This document shows, one piece after another, positions 1-6,053 of a stretch of 6,391 nucleotides of DNA. The stretch is from UBA6115 sp964534515. GTDB lineage: Bacteria > Bacillota > Clostridia > Christensenellales > Aristaeellaceae. Made by a program: the position numbers and the translations under genes. The DNA lies in assembly GCA_964534515.1 (NCBI GenBank), contig CAZHPW010000103.1, positions 1 to 6,391 of the forward strand, written 5' to 3'. The notes under the pieces were generated by a model. It worked only from the letters and a program-made list of their open reading frames with translations. It ran no database searches and had not been told where the DNA came from. How positions within the stretch are numbered: position 1 is the first letter of the stretch; every line of letters starts with the position of its first letter.

Positions 1-292
1 AGGTGCAGACGCTGACCGCGTCCAGCTGCTCGTTTTCCAGCATGCTCTTGTGGTCGGGGTAGAAATTACAGCCGGTCACGCCGTAGGTTTCGGCGAATTT
101 TTCCGCCTTGCCGGGGATGAGGTCGGCCATGGCAACGATGTCCACATCGGGCTGCTTGAGGTAACTCTCAATGTGGGCTTCAGCGATCCAGCCGGTGCCG
201 ATGATGCCGATGCGGAGTTTTTTCTCGCTGTAACGGCGCTCTTCCTTGACCTGCTGGGTAAAGTTGGAGAGGACGCGATCTGCTTCTGACAT
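1..292 (-). CDS. Gfo/Idh/MocA-family NAD(P)-dependent oxidoreductase, N-terminal part (runs off left edge)
   Basis: The first 97 residues of an oxidoreductase can be read on the minus strand from an ATG at 292-290; the rest lies outside the window. After a charged N-terminal extension of about 25 residues comes a Rossmann fold: strand KLRIGIIGTGWIAEAH (residues 25-40) carries the GxGxx(I/M)A..H dinucleotide-binding signature of the Gfo/Idh/MocA family. The second strand, DIVAMADL, ends in Asp57, the acidic residue that usually binds the adenosine ribose and favours NAD(H). A third segment, LENEQLDAVSVCT, matches the 'lldd..iDaV.v.tP' stretch that precedes the family's substrate-facing loop. 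Members oxidise or reduce sugars, inositols and related polyols in the cytoplasm; the substrate cannot be told from this part. The start is supported by an AAAGGAG ribosome binding site 5 to 6 nt upstream. The extension before the Rossmann fold is somewhat longer than is common. It is transcribed away from the flavoprotein gene at 531. Confidence 0.88.
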   Translation of the reverse strand, partial: MSEADRVLSNFTQQVKEERRYSEKKLRIGIIGTGWIAEAHIESYLKQPDVDIVAMADLIPGKAEKFAETYGVTGCNFYPDHKSMLENEQLDAVSVCT

Positions 293-297
293 GGTGA

Positions 298-304
298 CTC
301 CTTT
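298..304 (-). promoter_or_regulatory. Ribosome binding site of the Gfo/Idh/MocA gene
   Basis: On the minus strand AAAGGAG lies just upstream of the ATG at 292, with the spacer TCACC. This strong Shine-Dalgarno match fixes the start of the partial oxidoreductase gene. Confidence 0.8.
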
Positions 305-357
305 CAATCAAACAAAATACCTATGGAATTCGCCCCAAGGGCGCTTGCCTTTGTCTT

Positions 358-386
358 ATCCTAACACGAAAAAAGGTTTTCGTAAA
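358..386 (-). promoter_or_regulatory. Predicted sigma-70/SigA-type promoter for the Gfo/Idh/MocA gene
   Basis: Reading the minus strand, TTTACG (plus coordinates 386-381) is followed after exactly 17 bp by TAGGAT (363-358). Each hexamer matches the TTGACA/TATAAT consensus at four of six positions. Transcription would start near 350, giving a leader of roughly 55-60 nt before the ATG at 292. The call rests on spacing and position, not on strong hexamers. Confidence 0.4.
366..383. repeat. Perfect 7+7 bp inverted repeat inside the predicted promoter (candidate operator)
   Basis: ACGAAAA (366-372) and TTTTCGT (377-383) are exact reverse complements separated by AAGG. The palindrome fills most of the spacer of the predicted minus-strand promoter and touches its -35 hexamer, where a repressor would block RNA polymerase. 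A second, overlapping inverted repeat, GGTTT-TCGT-AAACC (375-388), covers the -35 hexamer itself. With no run of U after it on the minus strand and a promoter-like position, an operator is a better reading than a terminator. The binding protein is unknown. Confidence 0.45.
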
Positions 387-516
387 CCAAAAGCGACCAT
401 ATCATACATTGAAAGTACCTTGGCTTGAAAAGCGCGGCAGAACGGCGGATTTGGCTTAAAATAGACAGTTTTTGGGTAGAATCCCTGGGGTTTTGAATGA
501 CAAACCCGAGGAAAAC

Positions 517-523
517 GAGGAGA
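517..523 (+). promoter_or_regulatory. Ribosome binding site of the flavoprotein gene
   Basis: GAGGAGA, with its AGGAG core at 518-522, lies 8 nt before the ATG at 531. It supports that start, which also places the FAD-binding strand immediately at the N-terminus as is normal for this family. Confidence 0.8.
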
Positions 524-530
524 AAAGACA

Positions 531-1967
531 ATGCAAACATTTGACATCGCGGTGATTGGCGCGGGCAGCGGGCTGATGATTATGGAAGAGGCGGTCAAGC
601 ACGGGAAGACCTGCGCGGTCATTGAAAAGGGCGCCTTTGGCGGCACCTGCTTAAACCGGGGCTGCATCCCTTCCAAAATGCTGGTCTACCCCGCTGACCT
701 GATTCGGGAAGCCCAGCAAGGGCACCGGGTCGGCGTGACCTATGGGGAGCCCAAGGTGGACTGGGAGAAGATTACCCGCCGCATGCGCAGGCAGATTGAT
801 GTCAATGAGGAATTGGGCCAGGAAGTGAAGGCCACCGAGGGCGTCACCACGTTTACGGGTGAAGGCGCGTTTGTGGACAGGAACACCCTCCACATCACGC
901 TCAATGACGGCACGACAACCACCATCAAGGCCGACAACATCGTCATTGCCACCGGCAGCCGCACGCGCATCCCCCACATTGAGGGCATGAACGAGACAGG
1001 CTTCCAGACCAGCGAGTCCTTTTTCGCCGAAGGCTTTCCCAAAAAGCCTTATGAGAGCCTGATTATCATCGGCGGCGGCTCAACGGCGCTGGAGTTCGCG
1101 CACATTTTCTCTGCCTTTGGCACCAAGGTTACTTTGGCGGTACGCAGCGAAACCATCCTGCGCGGGGTGGATGAGGACATCGCCCCCTTTGTGAAAAGGC
1201 AGTTGGAAAAAGTGGGCGTTGACGTGCGCTACTTCGCGGGCGCCGAAAAGATGCGCAAGCAGGGCGACAAAAAGGTCATGACCTTCAAGGACAAAAACAC
1301 CGGGGAAACCTACGAGATGGAGGCGGAAGAGATTTTCCTGGCCCCCGGCATCGTGCCCAACACGGACAGTTTGGCCGCGGACAAAGCGGGCATTGCCCTT
1401 GACCGCAACGGCTATGTTATCACCGATGAAAAGCTGCGTACCAATGTCAGCAACATCTACGCCCTGGGCGACATCAACGGCAAATTCCCCCTCAGGCACA
1501 AGGCCAATTACGAAGCCGGCGTGCTCAACAACGTGCTCTTTGGCGATGACACCCGTGTAGCCGAATATGACAGCGTGCCCCAGGCCGTTTTCACCCACCC
1601 CCAGGTGGGCAGCGTGGGCCTGTCCGAGAAGGAAGCCCGGGCCAAGTACGGCGAACGCGTACGCGTCTTCCACGGCGCCTATTCAGACATCATCGCCGGC
1701 ATCTCCATGGGCTACTCCAAGCGGCAGGATGATGACGGCTTTGCCAAGGTGATAACTGATGATAAGCGGCACATCCTGGGCGTGCACGTGGTTGGCCCGC
1801 AGGCGGCCAGCGTTGTCCAACCCTACGCCTTCCTGATGAACGCGGGCGGGCCTGAGCAGGCCCAGTCCAAGGGCACCTGGACGCCCATTGAGCACGCGAT
1901 GACCATCCACCCGACCTATGCCGAATTAACCGCCTGGGCGCTGCTGTACCCCCATCCGCCCAAGTAA
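531..1967 (+). CDS. Mycothione reductase/dihydrolipoyl dehydrogenase-like FAD-dependent disulfide reductase
   Basis: This complete 478-residue enzyme belongs to the class I pyridine nucleotide-disulfide oxidoreductases, cytoplasmic FAD homodimers that pass electrons between NAD(P)H and a disulfide. The N-terminal FAD strand is FDIAVIGAGSG (residues 4-14), with the GxGSG form rather than the usual GxGxxG, as in mycothione reductases. The redox-active pair is Cys40/Cys45 in GGTCLNRGCIPSK. The ATG motif IATGSR is at 139-144, and the nucleotide-binding GGGSTALEFA is at 181-190. The second FAD motif, IYALGDING, is at 309-317. The C-terminal dimerisation domain ends with His460-Pro...Glu465, the proton-relay dyad contributed to the partner subunit. 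The end of the second NAD strand is VTLAVRSETILRG, with Arg205 instead of the Glu typical of NADH-using lipoamide dehydrogenases, which suggests NADPH. No pyruvate or 2-oxoacid dehydrogenase gene is adjacent, so a housekeeping Lpd role is not supported by context. Family membership is certain; the substrate is not. Confidence 0.9.
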   Translation: MQTFDIAVIGAGSGLMIMEEAVKHGKTCAVIEKGAFGGTCLNRGCIPSKMLVYPADLIREAQQGHRVGVTYGEPKVDWEKITRRMRRQIDVNEELGQEVKATEGVTTFTGEGAFVDRNTLHITLNDGTTTTIKADNIVIATGSRTRIPHIEGMNETGFQTSESFFAEGFPKKPYESLIIIGGGSTALEFAHIFSAFGTKVTLAVRSETILRGVDEDIAPFVKRQLEKVGVDVRYFAGAEKMRKQGDKKVMTFKDKNTGETYEMEAEEIFLAPGIVPNTDSLAADKAGIALDRNGYVITDEKLRTNVSNIYALGDINGKFPLRHKANYEAGVLNNVLFGDDTRVAEYDSVPQAVFTHPQVGSVGLSEKEARAKYGERVRVFHGAYSDIIAGISMGYSKRQDDDGFAKVITDDKRHILGVHVVGPQAASVVQPYAFLMNAGGPEQAQSKGTWTPIEHAMTIHPTYAELTAWALLYPHPPK

Positions 1968-1983
1968 GGTTTCAGACACAAAC

Positions 1984-2019
1984 AAAAACCGCGCCTGTCA
2001 GCACACAGGCGCGGTTTTT
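1984..2019. terminator. Bidirectional intrinsic terminator between convergent genes
   Basis: A perfect 15-bp stem joins AAAAACCGCGCCTGT (1984-1998) to its exact reverse complement ACAGGCGCGGTTTTT (2005-2019), closed by a 6-nt loop. The GC-rich core is flanked by five A on one side and five T on the other, so both transcripts end in a hairpin followed by U's. It starts 17 bp after the stop codon of the flavoprotein gene and lies about 10 bp beyond the stop codon of the convergent DUF1653 gene, so it can end both transcription units. Confidence 0.93.
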
Positions 2020-2028
2020 ACATACTAT

Positions 2029-2241
2029 TTAATCTTCTTCCAGCGGCGCGAAGCGAAGGACGATCCGGCCCTCATGCTCCACCGTTTCCAGAAACATCTT
2101 AAGCGGGCGAACCCAAAGGCCCATCTCGCCGTACAGCGCGCGGTAGACCACCATCTCCTCCAGGGTTTCGGAGTGTCTGGCGATACCGAGCACCTCATAC
2201 AGCCCGCCCTTGAAATGGCGGTATTTGCAGGGCTTTATCAT
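2029..2241 (-). CDS. DUF1653 domain-containing small protein
   Basis: This 70-residue soluble protein consists almost entirely of a DUF1653 domain. Recognisable features are the opening YRHFKGGLYEVLGIARHSET (residues 8-27), the central EEMVVYRALYGEMGLWVRPLKMF, and the closing acidic tail. The function of the family is not established; members are usually single-domain proteins of 60-100 residues, so the length is normal. Its ATG overlaps the phoR stop as ATGA (4 nt shared), and GGAGG lies 4 nt upstream inside the end of phoR, so it is very probably translated from the same mRNA and coupled to phoR. It is the last gene of the operon and is followed directly by the intrinsic terminator. I see no membrane segment, signal peptide or cysteine cluster. 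Whether it has a role in phosphate control is unknown; it may only share the transcript. Confidence 0.87.
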   Translation of the reverse strand: MIKPCKYRHFKGGLYEVLGIARHSETLEEMVVYRALYGEMGLWVRPLKMFLETVEHEGRIVLRFAPLEED

Positions 2242-3896
2242 GCTTCCTCCTTGAAAACCGGGAAGACAACCGTGATGGTGGTGCCCTTGCCGGGTTTGCT
2301 GGTCAGGTTGATTTTGGCTTTGTGGAACTCCGCCGCGTGCTTAACGATGGACAGGCCCAGCCCCGTGCCGCCCGTTTCTTTGGAGCGGCTTTTATCGGTG
2401 CGGTAGAAGCGCTCAAAGACGCGGTCCTGGTGCTCCGGCTCAATGCCAATTCCGGTGTCAGATACTGTAAGCACAGGCTGGGCGCCGTTTTTGACGCTGA
2501 CCCTGACCTCTCCCCCGTCCACGTTGTACTTAATCGCGTTGTCAATCAGGTTGCTGCACAGCTCATCCAGCAGCGTCGCCTCGCCAAAGACCTGTGCGTC
2601 CTCGCCCTCATAACGCAGGGTGACATTCTTTTCATCGGCCGCCAGCTGCAGGGACTCGGTGATGGAGCGGGCGATGGCGTTGAGGTTGAGGCGCTCCTTC
2701 CGGCCGACCTTGTTGCCCTCATCCAAGCGGGAGAGGCGCAGGATGTCCTCCACCAGGGAGAGCATGCGGCTGGCTTCGCGGTAAATCAGATGATAAAACT
2801 GGCCCGCGTCCTCCGGCTTGACCATGCCTTTGTCCAGCATCTCAGCGTAGCCGCAGATGGTGGTGAGCGGCGTACGCAACTCATGGGACACATTGGCGGT
2901 GAACTGCTTGCGCATGGCCTCGCCTTCAATCTTGTAAGTCTGGTCGCTGATTAAGAGTACCGCCCCGTGACCGGACTCAATGCGGTTGGCAAAGAGCAGG
3001 TAAAAGCGGCCATTCATCTCCATCACCGCGTCCGCCGTGCCATTCTTGCGCAGGTTGTCCAAGAGGCCCAGGATGACCGGGCTGCGGTTGACTTCCATCA
3101 GGCGAAGGCCGCGCGCCGCTTCTCCGCTTACACCAAAGATGTCACAGGCGCTGGGGTTGATGAGGATGATTTCCTCCTTGTTGCCAAGGGCGATAAAGCC
3201 CTCGTGCATGCCGTCCAAGAGGGCGTTGAGCTCCATGCGCCGGGCCTCCAGCGCTTCCATCTGGGAGTGGGTCTTTTGATTCTGCTGGTCGATTTTTTTA
3301 ATCAGCGGCAGGATTTCGTCATAGACCACCGCCTCCTCAGGCTTTTCAACATCAATGGCCAGGATGGGCTTTAGCAGCAGGTCTGTGAGCTTGTTGGTGA
3401 AGATGATGATGACAATGAGCAGGATGACCAAACCGCCCACCAGCCAGGGCATTGCCCCTGCGACAATGCCGCGCGCCATTTGCTCAGGCGCCGCGACGCG
3501 CAGCACCTTGCCGTCCGGCAAGAGCCTGGCCGCGTACATGGCCGTGCTGTTCTTGGTGTCAGAATAGCGCACCGCGCTGCCGTAGCCGGATTCACGGGCT
3601 TTTTGCACCTCAAGCCGGTTGTTGTGATTGTCCAGTTCGTTTGTCATCCAATTGTCAAAGAGCACGGTGCCATCCACATCAATCACGGTGACGCGGGAGC
3701 TGGTTATCAAACCCTCCATCGCGGCGACGACATCCCTGCCCTGCACCTGGTGCACCAGGCTGTCGGCCTGAGCGGTGATTTGCGTGAGCAGCTGCTCACG
3801 CGCGACAGCGCGCACAATGAAGGCGGACAGCGAGATGGCGACCACGCTGAAAAAGAGAATCAGCGCGATGAAGCCAAATAGAATCCTGCGTTTCAA
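2238..3896 (-). CDS. phoR: Phosphate-regulon sensor histidine kinase PhoR
   Basis: This 552-residue membrane sensor kinase is the partner of the response regulator encoded just upstream. The order is: membrane helix 1 (about 7-29); an extracytoplasmic PDC/PAS-like sensor domain (30-148, with the VTVIDVDGTVLFDN strand typical of Gram-positive PhoR); helix 2 (149-167); a short degenerate HAMP-like linker (about 168-205); a predicted coiled coil to about 225; a cytoplasmic PAS domain (about 225-318); HisKA with phospho-acceptor His338 in NVSHELRTPL; and a HATPase domain. The HATPase carries the N box (NLIDNAIKYN, 449-458), G1 box (DTGIGI, 480-485), F box (FERFYR, 494-499) and G2 box (GGTGLGL, 509-515). 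All catalytic motifs are intact. Length is close to Bacillus PhoR. The start is TTG, chosen because AAGGAG lies 7 nt upstream and membrane helix 1 begins immediately. It sits 17 nt after phoP. By homology it phosphorylates PhoP when phosphate is scarce. Assignment as PhoR rather than another sensor kinase rests on the pst-phoU-phoP context. Confidence 0.92.
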   Translation of the reverse strand: MKRRILFGFIALILFFSVVAISLSAFIVRAVAREQLLTQITAQADSLVHQVQGRDVVAAMEGLITSSRVTVIDVDGTVLFDNWMTNELDNHNNRLEVQKARESGYGSAVRYSDTKNSTAMYAARLLPDGKVLRVAAPEQMARGIVAGAMPWLVGGLVILLIVIIIFTNKLTDLLLKPILAIDVEKPEEAVVYDEILPLIKKIDQQNQKTHSQMEALEARRMELNALLDGMHEGFIALGNKEEIILINPSACDIFGVSGEAARGLRLMEVNRSPVILGLLDNLRKNGTADAVMEMNGRFYLLFANRIESGHGAVLLISDQTYKIEGEAMRKQFTANVSHELRTPLTTICGYAEMLDKGMVKPEDAGQFYHLIYREASRMLSLVEDILRLSRLDEGNKVGRKERLNLNAIARSITESLQLAADEKNVTLRYEGEDAQVFGEATLLDELCSNLIDNAIKYNVDGGEVRVSVKNGAQPVLTVSDTGIGIEPEHQDRVFERFYRTDKSRSKETGGTGLGLSIVKHAAEFHKAKINLTSKPGKGTTITVVFPVFKEEA

Positions 3897-3903
3897 CTGT
3901 AAT

Positions 3904-3909
3904 CTCCTT
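3904..3909 (-). promoter_or_regulatory. Ribosome binding site that fixes the TTG start of phoR
   Basis: AAGGAG on the minus strand lies in the 17-nt gap between the phoP stop and the phoR start, 7 nt before the TTG at 3896-3894. No in-frame ATG or GTG lies nearby at a comparable distance, so TTG is the likely initiator. Confidence 0.8.
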
Positions 3910-3913
3910 GCCT

Positions 3914-4582
3914 TCAGTTGGCCAGGCGGTAGCCCACGCCGCGCTTGGTTTCAATGAGGGTGGCCGCCTCGCCCAGTTTGGCGCGCAGCGTGCGCACGTG
4001 CATGTCCACTGTTCTGGTGTCGCCCACATAGTCGGTGTCCCAGACCTTGTTGAGCAATTGCTCACGGGTGAATACCAGGCCGGGGTAGGTCATCAGGAAA
4101 TGCAGCAGGCGGAACTCCTTGTTGGTGAGGGTGATTTCCTCCTCATTGACGCGAACCTCATGCCGGGCGACATCCATTTTGATGGGGCCTGCGGACAATT
4201 GCTCCTGCACTTCTTTTTTCTCGCTGCGGCGTAGCACCGCGCGGATGCGGGAGAGCAACTCCATCACGCCAAAGGGCTTGACAATGTAGTCATCTGCACC
4301 CGCGTCCAGGGAGCGCACCTTGTCCATCTCAGAGTCCTTGGCGGTCAGCATGATGACCGGGATGTGGCGCGTGCGTTCATCCTGGCGCATCTGCGCCATG
4401 AGCTTGCTCCCGTCAGCGCCCGGCAGCATCTGGTCCATCAAGACCAGGATGGGCAATTTGTTCTGCAGGGCTTCCATGAAGGATTTGCCGTCCGCGAAGC
4501 CTTCCGCCTCGTAGCCGGCCTGCCTTAAGGCATACAGCACCAAGTCGCGGATGGCCTGGTCGTCTTCTACCGAATAAATCAT
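3914..4582 (-). CDS. phoP: Phosphate-regulon response regulator PhoP (OmpR/PhoB family)
   Basis: This 222-residue two-domain response regulator has the usual length for the OmpR/PhoB family. The receiver domain (1-118) has the acidic pair Asp7/Asp8 in YSVEDDQAIR, phospho-acceptor Asp50 in LVLMDQMLPG, Thr80 in VIMLTAK, and Lys102 in DDYIVKPF. The C-terminal winged helix (about 130-222) contains the LTNKEFRLLHFL helix, the recognition helix region TVDMHVRTLRAKLG (191-204) and the wing ETKRGVGYRL (211-220). When phosphorylated by PhoR it should bind Pho boxes upstream of the pst operon and other phosphate-starvation genes. The gene starts inside the end of phoU (ATGA, 4 nt shared), with AAAGGGG 10 nt upstream of the ATG, so coupling to phoU translation is likely. 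Gram-negative bacteria call the same protein PhoB; the symbol phoP follows Gram-positive usage. Confidence 0.92.
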   Translation of the reverse strand: MIYSVEDDQAIRDLVLYALRQAGYEAEGFADGKSFMEALQNKLPILVLMDQMLPGADGSKLMAQMRQDERTRHIPVIMLTAKDSEMDKVRSLDAGADDYIVKPFGVMELLSRIRAVLRRSEKKEVQEQLSAGPIKMDVARHEVRVNEEEITLTNKEFRLLHFLMTYPGLVFTREQLLNKVWDTDYVGDTRTVDMHVRTLRAKLGEAATLIETKRGVGYRLAN

Positions 4583-5247
4583 TGCATCAATTCCCCTTTG
4601 TATCTGCCGGTGACCGCGAACTCAACCCACTCGGCGATGTTCACCGCGTGGTCCGCGCTGCGCTCAAAGTATTTGGCAATCATCAGCATGTCCAAAAGCT
4701 GCATGCCGTCCAGTTTGCCGCCCTCACTGCCGGACTCAATGATGGCGATGATGTCGTTTTTCACCTGGGTGAAGAGCTCATCCACCTTGTCGTCATCGTT
4801 GATGACTTCCCGGGCCAGGTTCAAATCCCGCGCCACGTAGGCGTCAATGGACTTGTGCACCATCTTCGCAGTTTCCCCCGCCATTTGCTTTAAGTGGGGC
4901 GGGTAGGGAATCCATTCGCCGGTCATGGGCATGGACAGGATTTCCGCGATGTCGGAGGCCTGGTCAGCGATGCGCTCCATGTCCGTAATCATCTTAAGCG
5001 CAGCGGAAATCAGGCGCAAATCCCGGGCGACCGGCTGCTGCATCAAAATAAGGCGCAGGCACATGGTCTCAATCTCCCGCTCTTTGCGGTCAATCTCCGA
5101 GTCACCGGTTTTTAGGACACTGGCCAGGTCCATATTGCGGGTCTCCAGCAGCGTGCCCGCGTTCTCAATGGCGCGCTCAATCATGCTGCCCATTAAAATC
5201 ATTTCGCTGTTGAGCTTGTCCAATTGTTCATCAAAATGCAGACGCAT
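4579..5247 (-). CDS. phoU: Phosphate signalling and transport regulator PhoU
   Basis: This 222-residue cytoplasmic helical protein is built from two PhoU repeats of about 100 residues, each expected to form a three-helix bundle. The repeat is visible as paired motifs: DSEIDRKEREIE (49-60) with DDDKVDELFTQV (151-162), and the metal-binding DMERIADQASDIAE (89-102) with YFERSADHAVNIAEW (193-207). The family binds clustered metal ions through these E/D-rich motifs and connects the PstSCAB transporter with PhoR, keeping the kinase in its off state when phosphate is plentiful; it also restrains excess uptake. The ATG overlaps the pstB stop by one base (TGATG), and a GGGAGG ribosome binding site lies about 8 nt upstream. 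The position directly after pstB and before phoP fits that bridging role. Nothing looks truncated. Confidence 0.95.
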   Translation of the reverse strand: MRLHFDEQLDKLNSEMILMGSMIERAIENAGTLLETRNMDLASVLKTGDSEIDRKEREIETMCLRLILMQQPVARDLRLISAALKMITDMERIADQASDIAEILSMPMTGEWIPYPPHLKQMAGETAKMVHKSIDAYVARDLNLAREVINDDDKVDELFTQVKNDIIAIIESGSEGGKLDGMQLLDMLMIAKYFERSADHAVNIAEWVEFAVTGRYKGELMQ

Positions 5248-6050
5248 CAGCCAAACCTCCCTGTGATGTAGTTCTCGGTTCTTTGGTCATTGGGGGCGGA
5301 GAACAGTTTGCCGGTTTCCTCCATCTCAATCATCTCGCCCAGCAGGAAGAAGGAGGTGATGTCGCTGATGCGGGCAGCCTGCTGCATATTATGGGTCACA
5401 ATGACCACAGTATATTCATTTTTCAATTCCAGTACAAGGTCTTCAATCTTGGAGGTGGAAATGGGGTCAAGGGCGCTGGTGGGCTCATCCATCAAAATAA
5501 CCTCGGGCTGCACCGCCAAGCAGCGCGCGATGCACAGGCGCTGCTGCTGGCCGCCGGAGATGGCCATGGCGCTCTTTTTGAGATCATCCTTGACCTCGTT
5601 CCAGAGGGCGGCTTTTTGAAGGGAAGACTCCACGATGGCATCCAGCTTGAGCTTGCCCTTCACCCCGTGGGAGCGCGGGCCATAGGCGATGTTGTCATAG
5701 ATGCTCATGGGGAAGGGGTTGGGCTTTTGGAAGACCATCCCCACGCGCTTCCTAAGCAAATTGACCTCGCTCTGGGGCGAGTAGATATCCAGGTCATCCA
5801 GCAGGATTTTGCCTTCCACGCGGCAGTTTGGAATGAGGTCATTCATGCGGTTTAGGGACTTGAGCAGGGTGGACTTGCCGCAGCCCGAGGGGCCGATGAG
5901 CGCGGTCACCTGGCGCTCACGCACCTGCATATTGATTTTTTTCAGCGCCTGGAAATTGCCGTAGAACAAGTCCACATCGCGGATGTCAAATTTGACGCGG
6001 GCATCGCCCTCGGTCTTAACGGCCTTGCTGTTGTCTGCGAAGTTTGTCAT
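5247..6050 (-). CDS. pstB: Phosphate ABC transporter ATP-binding protein PstB
   Basis: This 267-residue ATPase powers the PstSCAB high-affinity phosphate importer, working as a dimer beneath the PstA-PstC membrane pair. It shows Walker A GPSGCGKST (53-61), the Q-loop glutamine in MVFQKPNPFPMSIYDN (Gln108), the signature AISGGQQQR (163-171), Walker B VILMDEP with catalytic Glu189, the D-loop SALDP, and the switch His220 in VTHNMQQA. The QKPNPFPMSI stretch and the C-terminal TENYITGRFG are diagnostic of PstB rather than other ABC ATPases. About 20 residues precede the domain, a little longer than minimal but normal for the family. The signature begins Ile-Ser rather than Leu-Ser, a conservative change. 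A GAAAGG ribosome binding site lies 7 nt before the ATG, partly within the end of pstA, and the gap to pstA is only 3 nt. Confidence 0.97.
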   Translation of the reverse strand: MTNFADNSKAVKTEGDARVKFDIRDVDLFYGNFQALKKINMQVRERQVTALIGPSGCGKSTLLKSLNRMNDLIPNCRVEGKILLDDLDIYSPQSEVNLLRKRVGMVFQKPNPFPMSIYDNIAYGPRSHGVKGKLKLDAIVESSLQKAALWNEVKDDLKKSAMAISGGQQQRLCIARCLAVQPEVILMDEPTSALDPISTSKIEDLVLELKNEYTVVIVTHNMQQAARISDITSFFLLGEMIEMEETGKLFSAPNDQRTENYITGRFG

Positions 6051-6053
6051 GGT

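Larger units (their letters stand above)
293..530. promoter_or_regulatory. Divergent intergenic region with promoters for both flanking genes
   Basis: This 238-bp region separates two genes that are transcribed away from each other, so it must hold at least one promoter for each unless one is read from within the other. It is more AT-rich than the coding DNA around it. The minus-strand promoter and its palindrome are listed separately. For the plus-strand gene I see only weak -10 candidates, TAAAAT (457-462) and TAGAAT (477-482). Neither has a convincing -35 hexamer at 16-18 bp; TTGGCT (451-456) is 20 bp from the second. A short hairpin-capable sequence (CGCCC-CAA-GGGCG, 331-343) would lie in the leader of the minus-strand transcript. 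I see no believable coding sequence here. Confidence 0.6.

Noticed and set aside
331..343. CGCCC-CAA-GGGCG hairpin as a riboswitch or attenuator in the oxidoreductase leader
   Set aside because: A single 5-bp stem with a 3-nt loop and no downstream U-run or alternative pairing is too small to call a regulatory RNA.
246..428. A 60-codon plus-strand frame covering the start of the Gfo/Idh/MocA gene and its promoter
   Set aside because: It is opposite the N-terminus of a recognised gene, and nothing resembling a ribosome binding site or domain supports it.
356..676. A 106-codon minus-strand frame spanning the intergenic region and the start of the flavoprotein gene
   Set aside because: It would cross the divergent promoter region and overlap the flavoprotein N-terminus, and its translation has no family resemblance.
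1080..1673. A 197-codon open frame on the minus strand opposite the flavoprotein gene
   Set aside because: It lies wholly antisense to a gene with intact family motifs, its translation shows no recognisable domain, and no Shine-Dalgarno site or promoter supports it. It is a by-product of GC-biased codons.
2322..2954. A 210-codon open frame on the plus strand opposite the phoR kinase domain
   Set aside because: It mirrors the HisKA/HATPase coding sequence, has no motif of its own and lies opposite a conserved gene.
5283..5855. A 190-codon open frame on the plus strand opposite pstB
   Set aside because: It is antisense to fully conserved ABC ATPase motifs, and its His- and Gly-rich translation looks like a shadow frame rather than a protein.
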